Source: Afipia sp. (GTDB taxonomy: Bacteria > Pseudomonadota > Alphaproteobacteria > Rhizobiales > Xanthobacteraceae). From it: a stretch of DNA of 25,588 nucleotides. Both the position numbers and the translations under genes were made by a program. The notes beneath the pieces were generated by a model. That model was not told the origin of the DNA and did no database searches. It saw only the letters and a program-made list of their open reading frames with translations. Positions 8,015 through 14,904 of this stretch are shown here, in pieces (position 1 is the stretch's first letter; every line of letters begins with the position of its first letter). Location: positions 1 through 25,588 of the forward strand of contig JAGVII010000002.1 of NCBI GenBank assembly GCA_020056155.1, read 5' to 3'.

Positions 8015-8437
8015 ATGGAAGCTGCGCTTTCGATTGCCCGTACAGTGGAGCCGGATCTCGTGTCGCTGGGATGGTTCTCCATTCTTTGGCTGGCCTGTTG
8101 TCTAAGCGGGCTGACAATTTCCGGCATGCTGCCCTTGGGTGTGCGAGCAAACAATCTCTCGACCCCGAGCGGAACTGGCCTGGTGGTCGTGAACATCTTC
8201 TTGCTCTTCTTGCTACTCGCAGGAACGGCTTTGTTTGCTGCGCTTACCCTTCGCGTATCGAGCATCATTCTTATGGCAAGTTGGATATTCCTCTTTGTGC
8301 CGGCCATCCTTGATGTGTTTCCCGAGCGTTGGATCGACAGTCGCGGTGGATTGACGGTCTTGCTCTGCGTTCAAGCAGTCGCGCTGGTGATGCTTTGTCG
8401 ATCCTCTTCTGTCGCAGCTACGCTGTCGATGATTTGA
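8015..8437 (+). CDS. Conserved-looking four-helix membrane protein, unknown function
   Basis: I do not recognise this 140-residue protein. It has four clear hydrophobic stretches: about 18-43 (GWFSILWLACCLSGL...), 54-77 (VVVNIFLLFLLLAGTALFAA), 82-102 and 111-127. The loops are short, so it is almost entirely embedded in the inner membrane. ATG 8015 is chosen because GGGAG lies about 9 bases upstream; a TTG at 8000 is an alternative in the same frame. It begins 47 bases after the hydroxylase gene and ends 15 bases before the next small membrane protein, so co-transcription is likely. It may be a partner or stabilising subunit of the hydroxylase, or a transporter for its lipid product. That role is inferred from position only. 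Confidence 0.7.
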   Translation: MEAALSIARTVEPDLVSLGWFSILWLACCLSGLTISGMLPLGVRANNLSTPSGTGLVVVNIFLLFLLLAGTALFAALTLRVSSIILMASWIFLFVPAILDVFPERWIDSRGGLTVLLCVQAVALVMLCRSSSVAATLSMI

Positions 8438-8452
8438 GCGAGGAATAAGATC

Positions 8453-8638
8453 ATGATGGCCAAAATAAAGTCTGTGATTTCGATTCTTGTTCTTGCTGTT
8501 GCCTGCTGTATCGCAGCTTACGACTATCGCATCGGACTACTTGCACCGGCTTTGGTATCCGTGGGGGTTGGCCTGTTCGTGGTTTTTGCCATTTGGGTCT
8601 TTCCCGATGTCAAACCGAAAAGTCAGGCCAACAAATAG
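8453..8638 (+). CDS. Small two-helix membrane protein, unknown function
   Basis: A 61-residue protein with two hydrophobic segments, about residues 5-22 (KSVISILVLAVACCIAAYD) and 29-51 (LAPALVSVGVGLFVVFAIWVF), and a short polar tail KPKSQANK. GAGGA lies 8-9 bases before ATG 8453, a good ribosome-binding site; the start could also be the adjacent ATG 8456. It follows the four-helix protein after 15 bases and precedes the SDR gene by 57 bases. No family is recognised. Good translation signals and the tight gene spacing argue that it is real, and a subunit role next to the membrane hydroxylase is a reasonable guess. Confidence 0.65.
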   Translation: MMAKIKSVISILVLAVACCIAAYDYRIGLLAPALVSVGVGLFVVFAIWVFPDVKPKSQANK

Positions 8639-8695
8639 GAACGTTGCGTTAGTGAAAAACCGCGTTACGGCGTCACCGAGAAATAGGAACTTCTA

Positions 8696-9457
8696 ATGAA
8701 GCTGACGGGCAAGACTTTTCTTATTTCCGGCGCGGCGAGCGGCCTTGGTGAGAGCGCTGCCCGCCTTATGGCGCGCAAAGGAGCTAACATTGTTATCGGC
8801 GACATACTCGATGAAGACGCTTCGCGAGTTGCTCAGTCGATCATTTCTGATGGTGGATCTGCGTCGGTCTTTCATCTCGATGTCTGCAATGAATCGGATT
8901 GGATTGGTGCGGTGAATTTCGCTGTATCCAGCTATGGCAGGCTCGACGGGCTTGTTAGCAATGCGGGGATCAGCGGGATGATTCCGGATGTCATGGATAC
9001 GGAATATTTTGATCGTCTCCTTGCGATCCACGCTCGTGGAACGTTCCTTGGCATCAAACATTCAGCACCGGCCATTGCCCAGGCTGGCGGTGGATCAATC
9101 GTTGCCGTCTCATCCATCGCGGGAAAGGTTGGCGCGGATTATGTCCACATGGGATACAATGCGGCAAAGGCGGCAATACTTCTTCTCGTGAAGTCAGCAT
9201 CGGGATACTACGCGAAGGACAACATCCGCTCGAACGCGGTTGTTCCCGGGTGGATGCCGCCGATGCGCACATCTGTTGCATCTGCCGACCCGGAGTTGCG
9301 TCCAAAGCTTCTGAAGTCGGTCCCGTTAGGGCGCACTGGTCTCTTTCCCGAAGTCGCTGAAGCCATCGCCTTCCTGTCATCCGATGAAGCTTCGTACGTT
9401 AACGGCGTTGAACTTCCGGTGGATGGCGGGTTTCTGGCATATCGAGCATTTTCGTGA
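8696..9457 (+). CDS. SDR-family NAD-dependent oxidoreductase
   Basis: The 253-residue protein is a classical short-chain dehydrogenase. The cofactor motif GAASGLG (12-18) is followed by Asp36 at the end of strand 2 (VIGDIL), which favours NAD(H) over NADP(H). NAG occurs at 89-91, the catalytic Ser in VSSIAG (139-143) and YNAAK (Tyr154, Lys158). The usual catalytic-tetrad Asn in the vNxxG motif is His112 here (IHARG). PGWMPPM after strand 6 lines the substrate pocket. ATG 8696 has AGGA 8 bases upstream. As the last gene of the hydroxylase set it could oxidise the hydroxyl group introduced by that enzyme to a ketone or aldehyde; this is inference from gene order. SDR substrate cannot be predicted from sequence alone. 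Confidence 0.88.
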   Translation: MKLTGKTFLISGAASGLGESAARLMARKGANIVIGDILDEDASRVAQSIISDGGSASVFHLDVCNESDWIGAVNFAVSSYGRLDGLVSNAGISGMIPDVMDTEYFDRLLAIHARGTFLGIKHSAPAIAQAGGGSIVAVSSIAGKVGADYVHMGYNAAKAAILLLVKSASGYYAKDNIRSNAVVPGWMPPMRTSVASADPELRPKLLKSVPLGRTGLFPEVAEAIAFLSSDEASYVNGVELPVDGGFLAYRAFS

Positions 9458-9539
9458 CGGTTGTGAGCGGTTGTCGCGATAGGTGCGTGTACGTGCGGCC
9501 TGTGTTCGATACCCGTGCAAAGGCTTGAAGGGCAAGGAC

Positions 9540-9860
9540 ATGAGAATTTTCAAGGGAACGAGATCGATTGACGGAGTGCGCGTGACGGTCGATGGGCAGC
9601 CGCTGGATCACGTTCTCCATATCAGGACTTATGGCAGCGGCTTCTTTGAATGGAGTTACGAAGGCGATGAGCCAATGCAGTTGTCTTTGGCGATACTGAA
9701 CGAATATTACGGCGATCAACAGAAGGCGTTGTCGATGACCGAGAGGTTCATGAAAGAGATCGTCGCGAATTTCGACAACGACTGGGTGATGACAAGCGAG
9801 GACATTCGAACTGCATTGTTGCAGATGCATCCTATTCCAACCAATGCTTCGGTACGTTGA
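9540..9860 (+). CDS. DUF6166-like small protein
   Basis: From ATG 9540 the product has 106 residues. The central part, GSGFFEWSYEGDEPMQLSLA then ILNEYYGD, matches the FEWGYxGxxPxQLALAIL pattern that I associate with DUF6166. The N-terminus MRIFKGTRSIDGVRVTVDG also fits (a short 'y.G.r..g...v.v.g..L' start). Function is unknown; such proteins are small, soluble and often found next to mobile or accessory genes. A GTG at 9483 would add 19 residues but has no support; AAGG lies just before ATG 9540. It sits 82 bases after the SDR gene and about 260 bases before the transporter genes, and it may belong to neither unit. Confidence 0.65.
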   Translation: MRIFKGTRSIDGVRVTVDGQPLDHVLHIRTYGSGFFEWSYEGDEPMQLSLAILNEYYGDQQKALSMTERFMKEIVANFDNDWVMTSEDIRTALLQMHPIPTNASVR

Positions 9861-10120
9861 TATGTGCGAAAGCTGGGGTGGTCGTTCACGTCTCGGCTGC
9901 GAAATCGTCTCGCGCCTGCCCATCGCAGATTGCAAGGGAAGCGTTGGGCGTCGAGGACCGGCACGGTGGATAAGAACAGGCCCGCAATCATCTCGATGGA
10001 CATGCGGCAAAAATACCGGGATCGCACGCCGGTAGTGCAGAAACGATAAGATTGGACAAGCTTTCAAAATATGACTGCAAGAGCGCGAAAAGCGCCGCGA
10101 CGGTCAACGGGGGATATCAA

Positions 10121-10954
10121 TTGTCGGATTTTTCTAAGCCAGACTCTGCAGGCTTGAACGTCAGCCATTTGTCGCTTGCGTTCGGCGGGCTGAAGGCGCT
10201 GTCGGATGTTACCTTCTCTGTAGCGCCGGGGGCGATCACGGCCGTGATCGGGCCGAATGGCGCCGGCAAGACATCGCTATTCAACTGCATATCTGGTTTT
10301 TACAAACCTTCGGCAGGCAAGATTGAATTCGGCGGCGAGGACATTACTCGGCTGCATCCGCCGGCGCGGGCCAAGATCGGCCTGGCACGCACGTTCCAGA
10401 ACATCGCGCTGTTTCGCGGCATGACGGTGCTGGACAACATCAAGCTCGGCCGTCACGCGCATATGCAGACGAATGTGTTCGATGCGCTGTGGTACTTCGG
10501 TCGCGCCAGGCGTGAGGAGCTCGAACTGCGTTCCGAGCTCGAGCGGCGCGTGCTTGATTTCCTCGAGATGGAGTACATCCGCGATCACCCCGTCGCGTCG
10601 CTATCCTATGGCTTGCGCAAGCGCGTCGAACTTGCTCGCGCGCTTGCGATGCAGCCGCGCGTGCTGATGCTCGATGAGCCGGTGGCGGGCATGAACCGCG
10701 AAGAGACCGAGGATATGGCCCGTTTCATCCTCGATGTGAAAGAGGAGTGGGGCGTCACGATCCTGATGGTCGAGCATGACATGGGCCTGGTGATGGACAT
10801 TTCGGATCACGTCGTCGTGCTCAATTTCGGACAGGTGATCGCGGCCGGCAAGCCGGCGGAAATTCAGAACAACCCGGACGTGATCACGGCCTATCTCGGG
10901 TCCGGCGATGTCGGCGAATTGTCGCGGCGTATCGCTTGCGAAAAGGCAGCATGA
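10121..10954 (+). CDS. HAAT-family ABC transporter ATP-binding protein (LivG-like)
   Basis: From TTG 10121 the protein has 277 residues. It shows Walker A GPNGAGKT (about 44-51), the LivG-type signature LSYGLRKRVELARAL (about 160), Walker B VLMLDEP with the following VAGMNREE, and the H-loop VEHDMG. The long insert after FQNIALFRGMTVLDNI is typical of LivG rather than LivF. It powers uptake of branched-chain amino acids or, in this neighbourhood, more likely an organic acid. Start choice: TTG 10121 has ACGGGGGA 6-7 bases upstream. An earlier in-frame TTG at 10052 would give 300 residues but lacks a ribosome-binding site. The stop overlaps the next gene's start (ATGA). The 260 bases upstream (9861-10120) hold no gene I can support and may contain the operon promoter. 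Confidence 0.9.
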   Translation: MSDFSKPDSAGLNVSHLSLAFGGLKALSDVTFSVAPGAITAVIGPNGAGKTSLFNCISGFYKPSAGKIEFGGEDITRLHPPARAKIGLARTFQNIALFRGMTVLDNIKLGRHAHMQTNVFDALWYFGRARREELELRSELERRVLDFLEMEYIRDHPVASLSYGLRKRVELARALAMQPRVLMLDEPVAGMNREETEDMARFILDVKEEWGVTILMVEHDMGLVMDISDHVVVLNFGQVIAAGKPAEIQNNPDVITAYLGSGDVGELSRRIACEKAA

Positions 10955-11832
10955 TGGACTGGCTCTTTCTCATCGAGGTTGTTCTATCGGGTCTGGGATC
11001 AGGGGCGTTGTTTGCCCTGACGGGCATCGCCTTTGTGCTGATCTACAAAGCGACGAAGGTGATCAATCTTGCCGTCGGCGAGATGTTGATGCTGTGCGCC
11101 TATTTCTTCTTCGGTCTGACCACCGCGTTGGCCCTACCTGTGTGGCTCGCGATTATACTGACCGTGATCGGTGGCGGTGTCCTTGGCGGCGTGGTGGAGC
11201 GGGCGCTCATACGACCGATGCTGGGTGAAAGTCCGATCTCGGTGTTTATGGTGACGGTCGGTTTGAGCTCGGTGTTGATTGGCTTTGTTGAACTTGTCTG
11301 GGGTGGAGATCCCAGAACACTGCCTAATTTCCTCCCGACAAAACCAGTGTTCATTGGCGATGCCTATGTATCGCCGAAGATAGCGGTATGCTTCGTTGTC
11401 GCTTCGTTACTCATAGCTGGTTTCCTCTTGGTCTTTCGCAAATGGCGCGGCGGCGTGGCGCTGCGCGCCACTGCTGCTGATCAGGGGGCAGCGTTTTCAT
11501 GCGGCATCAACGTTCCAGCGGTGTTCTCGATTTCGTGGGTTGTCGCGGGGATGGCGGCGGCTGGATCGGGGATCCTCATTGGCTCGATCGGCGGTATCTC
11601 GCCGAGCATGGGCGTGTTCGGATTGACGGTTCTCGTTGCGGTAATTGTTGGCGGGCTCGACTCGATTGCCGGGGTGCTTGTGGCTGGCCTGGCGATCGGT
11701 GTCATTGAAGCGCTCGTCGGTACGTATCTTGGCGGCGAATTCAAGCTCTTCGTCACTTTTGTTACTCTTATCATTGCCATGATGATCCGGCCCTACGGAA
11801 TGTTTGGCACCATCGAGATCGAGCGACTCTGA
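10951..11832 (+). CDS. HAAT-family ABC transporter permease (LivH-like)
   Basis: A 293-residue integral membrane protein of the LivH type. The segment GSGALFALTGIAFVLIYKAT followed by KVINLAVGEMLML is the hallmark N-terminal region, and VIVGGLDSIAGVLVAGLAIG near residue 230 is the conserved cytoplasmic coupling region that contacts the ATPases. Seven or eight hydrophobic segments are evident. ATG 10951 overlaps the stop of the ATPase gene (ATGA) and has AAAGG 5 bases upstream; an in-frame TTG at 10936 is less likely. Its stop codon overlaps the start of the partner permease (TGATG). Such overlaps imply translational coupling and fixed stoichiometry. Confidence 0.93.
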   Translation: MMDWLFLIEVVLSGLGSGALFALTGIAFVLIYKATKVINLAVGEMLMLCAYFFFGLTTALALPVWLAIILTVIGGGVLGGVVERALIRPMLGESPISVFMVTVGLSSVLIGFVELVWGGDPRTLPNFLPTKPVFIGDAYVSPKIAVCFVVASLLIAGFLLVFRKWRGGVALRATAADQGAAFSCGINVPAVFSISWVVAGMAAAGSGILIGSIGGISPSMGVFGLTVLVAVIVGGLDSIAGVLVAGLAIGVIEALVGTYLGGEFKLFVTFVTLIIAMMIRPYGMFGTIEIERL

Positions 11833-12872
11833 TGCGTATAAGCGCCGCCCACGAAACTTATGCCCAGGCAGAATCGTTTTTGGATACCAATGTGCAGCGC
11901 GTGATGTTGCTGTTGCTATTCGCAGGGCTGGTGGTGTTTCCGTTCTTAGCTGACCAGTACTGGATTTATCTTGCGTGTCTCGTCGCAATTCATATCGTCG
12001 GCACAACTGGTCTCAACATTCTCACGGGCTATACCGGACTCATAAGCGTGGGCCAGGCGGCCTTCATGTCGGTCGGAGCCTATACGGTCGCGATCCTCGA
12101 GATCCATGTCGGTACGCCCTTTATCTTCAATTTGATTGCGGCCGGACTAGTCGCCGCGGGTGTCGGCGCGATCTTCGGGGTCCCAAGCCTTCGCGTAAAG
12201 GGTCTTTACCTCGCTATTGCGACCATCGCGGCATCGTTCATTCTGCATTTCCTATACACAAACGGACCGTCGATTCTTGGAGGTACGCAGGGGCTCAGCA
12301 TGCAGCCGGCGCGGTTGTTCGGATACGATTTCGTGCGTCCGTTCCAGTTGTACTGGCTGTTCGTGCCACTGACCGCACTATTGGTGTTCGCCGCAGCCAA
12401 CCTGTTCCGGACCCGTATTGGCCGCGCCTTCATTGCGATCCGCGACCGCGATATTTCTGCGGAGGTGCTGGGAATTCCTCTGCTGAAATACAAGCTGCTT
12501 TCCTTTGCGCTTTCGTCCTTTTACGCCGGTGTTGCTGGCGGGATGTGGGCCTATTTCTTTCGTGTGGTTACGCCCGAAAGCTTTCCGCTGATCTATTCGA
12601 TATTCTTCCTCGCCGCTGTCATCGTCGGCGGCATGGGCACGATCCTTGGCGGCATCTTTGGTGCGATCTTCATGACCGTGATCCCGGAGCTCCTCAAGCT
12701 CTTGGTCTCATACATGACCTTCATTCCGGATGCGACAGCACAGCTGTCGCCAATTCGCACAATCGTTTTCGGCTTGCTCATCGTTGTGTTTCTGTTGTTT
12801 GAGCCGCAGGGCCTCGCCGAGACCTGGCGCCGCATACGGCGCTTCTTCCATCTATGGCCGTTCAAAAAGTAA
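11832..12872 (+). CDS. HAAT-family ABC transporter permease (LivM-like)
   Basis: The 346-residue membrane protein is the LivM-type partner permease. Diagnostic segments are GTTGLNILTGYTGLISVGQA followed by AFMSVGAYTVAILE, SLRVKGLYLAIATIAASFI, AFIAIRDRDISAEVLGIPLL (the coupling region contacting the ATPases) and GGMGTILGGIFGAIFMTVIP. Around eight to ten hydrophobic helices are visible. Its ATG overlaps the last base of the preceding stop. The binding-protein gene begins 17 bases after its stop. With the LivH-like protein it forms the channel of the transporter. Confidence 0.93.
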   Translation: MRISAAHETYAQAESFLDTNVQRVMLLLLFAGLVVFPFLADQYWIYLACLVAIHIVGTTGLNILTGYTGLISVGQAAFMSVGAYTVAILEIHVGTPFIFNLIAAGLVAAGVGAIFGVPSLRVKGLYLAIATIAASFILHFLYTNGPSILGGTQGLSMQPARLFGYDFVRPFQLYWLFVPLTALLVFAAANLFRTRIGRAFIAIRDRDISAEVLGIPLLKYKLLSFALSSFYAGVAGGMWAYFFRVVTPESFPLIYSIFFLAAVIVGGMGTILGGIFGAIFMTVIPELLKLLVSYMTFIPDATAQLSPIRTIVFGLLIVVFLLFEPQGLAETWRRIRRFFHLWPFKK

Positions 12873-12889
12873 TATGCAGGGAGAAAACA

Positions 12890-14068
12890 ATGGGTATCTT
12901 TCCAACGCGTCGGAAATTGCTGTCGTATGCAGCAGCCGGCTGTCTTGCTCTCGGAATTCAAGCGTCGGCACGCGCTGCCGATGATATTGTCATCGGCGCA
13001 TCGATGCCGCTCACCGGCGCATTCGGTTTCGCAGGTATTCCGCTCAATCTTGGGTTTCAGGATTATGTGAAGATCGCCAACGATGCCGGCGGCATCGGAG
13101 GCCGCAAGATCAAGTATATATCGGAAGACACCGGATACGCGGTTGATAAATCGATCGCGGCGTTCAACCGCATCGCTGCCAGCGAGAAGGTCAGCCTCTA
13201 CTACGGAGATTCCACAGCGTTCTCCAAGACCATCAACGCCGAACTCAATCGCCGCGACAGCATCCTTATGGCCGGCACGTCCTTTGCGACTGAGCTGAAC
13301 GACCCGAAGAACTTTCCGTATCAGTTCATCCCGGGCCCCGACTATTCGCAAATGATCGGCATTCTCCTGGAATACATCGCCAAGACTACGCCGGGCGCCA
13401 AAATTGTCCTCGTCAATTCAGATACCGAATTCGGCCGGGATCCGATCGCGGCGACAGAGAAGCGGGCGGCGGAGTTAGGTCTGAAAGTAGTCGGTAAGAT
13501 CGCAACGCCGCCGACCAGCGTCGATGTGTCGACCGAAGTCCTGAAGCTGCGCCGGGCGGATCCCGACTACACGATCTTTCACGGCTATGTTCTCGCGCCG
13601 TTGCCGGAATTCATGACGCAGATGAAGCAGCTGGGCCTCAAGAGCAAGTTCATGGGCACGTTCTGGTCGATGGACAATTCCATCTGGGCCAATTCTGCTG
13701 CGGTCGCCGACGGCTACATGGGTGTGATGCCATATCGCTACTATTTCGACACGGAAGGCAAGTCGCCGACACTCGACAAAATCCGGCAGCTCCGCCCCGA
13801 GTATCAGACGATATACTATACCCAGGGCTTCCTCACCGCGATGCTGATGATCGAAGCGGCAAAACGTACACTCGATGCCAAGAAGGATCTCACCGCGACC
13901 AACATGAAGGCCTCGTTGAACTCTATCAAGGACTTCGATACCGGCGGCATCATCGGCGTACCGATCTCCATCTCTGGCAACACCATTCCTGTCGGTCGCG
14001 TCTATCAATACGACGGCGCGAACAAGACGATGAAGCCGATCTCCGACTGGATCAAGATCGCGAAGTAA
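12890..14068 (+). CDS. HAAT-family periplasmic substrate-binding protein (LivK-like)
   Basis: From ATG 12890 the protein has 392 residues. It begins with TRRKLLSYAAAGCLALGIQ and ARA, a signal peptide with a twin-arginine pair (possible Tat export), with probable cleavage after ARA. The mature part begins DDIVIGASMPLTGAFGFAG, the standard start of type I periplasmic binding proteins of the HAAT class; a GGIGGRKIKYISEDTGYAVD segment follows. It captures the substrate in the periplasm for the permease pair. GGGAGA lies 6 bases before ATG 12890; the longer frame from 12854 overlaps the previous gene and is rejected. Its position beside two acyl-CoA ligases suggests a carboxylic acid ligand rather than an amino acid, but the binding residues cannot be read with confidence. 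Confidence 0.92.
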   Translation: MGIFPTRRKLLSYAAAGCLALGIQASARAADDIVIGASMPLTGAFGFAGIPLNLGFQDYVKIANDAGGIGGRKIKYISEDTGYAVDKSIAAFNRIAASEKVSLYYGDSTAFSKTINAELNRRDSILMAGTSFATELNDPKNFPYQFIPGPDYSQMIGILLEYIAKTTPGAKIVLVNSDTEFGRDPIAATEKRAAELGLKVVGKIATPPTSVDVSTEVLKLRRADPDYTIFHGYVLAPLPEFMTQMKQLGLKSKFMGTFWSMDNSIWANSAAVADGYMGVMPYRYYFDTEGKSPTLDKIRQLRPEYQTIYYTQGFLTAMLMIEAAKRTLDAKKDLTATNMKASLNSIKDFDTGGIIGVPISISGNTIPVGRVYQYDGANKTMKPISDWIKIAK

Positions 14069-14886
14069 TGATAATGGCCGCGGACACACTTCTCTCAGTG
14101 AATAATCTCGAGGTCGTTTATAGCAAAACGGTCCAGGTGCTCCGCGGTCTGTCGCTGAAGATCGACAAGGGAGCGGTGGTCGCGTTGCTTGGCTCCAACG
14201 GCGCCGGCAAATCGACCACGCTCAAGGCCGTCTCCAATCTTCTTGAACTGGAAGGCGGCAAGGTCACGACCGGCGAAATCCTATTTAAGGGCGATGCCGT
14301 CTCGCGTCTCGCCCCGCATCAATTGGTGCAAAGTGGGTTGTTTCATGTGATGGAAGGACGCCGAGTTTTCGAAGACTTGACGGTCGAGGAGAATCTTACT
14401 GCGGCGACCTACGCAATGTCAGGGCGCAGCGGCGCGAAGACTCCTTTCGATCTCGTCTACACATATTTCCCGCGTCTGTTCGAGCGGCGAACCGGGCGCG
14501 CCGGATATCTGTCAGGCGGCGAGCAACAGATGCTGGCAATCGGCCGCGCGCTTATCGCTCAGCCAGAACTTATGCTGCTCGACGAACCGTCGCTCGGCCT
14601 GTCGCCGAAACTGGTGGAGGAAATCTTCACGATCATCGCTCGCATCAACCGCGAGCAGGGCGTCTCGATGCTTTTGGTCGAGCAGAATGCGGCCGTCGCC
14701 TTCGCTGTCTCGACCTACGGGTACATCATGGAGTCGGGAAGGATCGTGACAGACGGCCCCACGGCGCAGCTTCTGCGCGATCAGGACGTTCGAGAATTTT
14801 ATCTCGGCGTTGGGGCGGCGAACGCGGAGACCAAGGGCTTTCGCGGTATCAAACACTACAAGCGCCGCAAGCGCTGGCTGTCCTAG
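14068..14886 (+). CDS. HAAT-family ABC transporter ATP-binding protein (LivF-like)
   Basis: The 272-residue second ATPase has Walker A GSNGAGKST (about 42-50), the LivF-typical GLFHVMEGRRVFEDLTVEEN, signature LSGGEQQMLAIGRAL (about 148), Walker B LMLLDEPSLGLSP (about 168) and VEQNA in place of the H-loop VEH. The tail GIKHYKRRKRWLS is an extra basic extension that I associate with LivF proteins found next to acyl-CoA ligase genes in alpha- and betaproteobacteria. The start overlaps the binding protein's stop (TAATG); ATG 14074 is an alternative. The ligase gene begins 18 bases after its stop, so transporter and ligase are very probably one transcript. Confidence 0.92.
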   Translation: MIMAADTLLSVNNLEVVYSKTVQVLRGLSLKIDKGAVVALLGSNGAGKSTTLKAVSNLLELEGGKVTTGEILFKGDAVSRLAPHQLVQSGLFHVMEGRRVFEDLTVEENLTAATYAMSGRSGAKTPFDLVYTYFPRLFERRTGRAGYLSGGEQQMLAIGRALIAQPELMLLDEPSLGLSPKLVEEIFTIIARINREQGVSMLLVEQNAAVAFAVSTYGYIMESGRIVTDGPTAQLLRDQDVREFYLGVGAANAETKGFRGIKHYKRRKRWLS

Positions 14887-14904
14887 GGTTAAAATGAGGA
14901 TCGC

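Noticed and set aside
9861..10120. Short overlapping frames before the LivG-like gene
   Set aside because: Frames of about 60 codons start at 9844 and 9864 but have no good ribosome-binding site and resemble no family; they overlap each other.
11975..12802. 275-codon + strand frame inside the LivM-like gene
   Set aside because: Overlaps the conserved LivM-like permease in another frame and is Arg/Cys-rich like a typical shadow frame.
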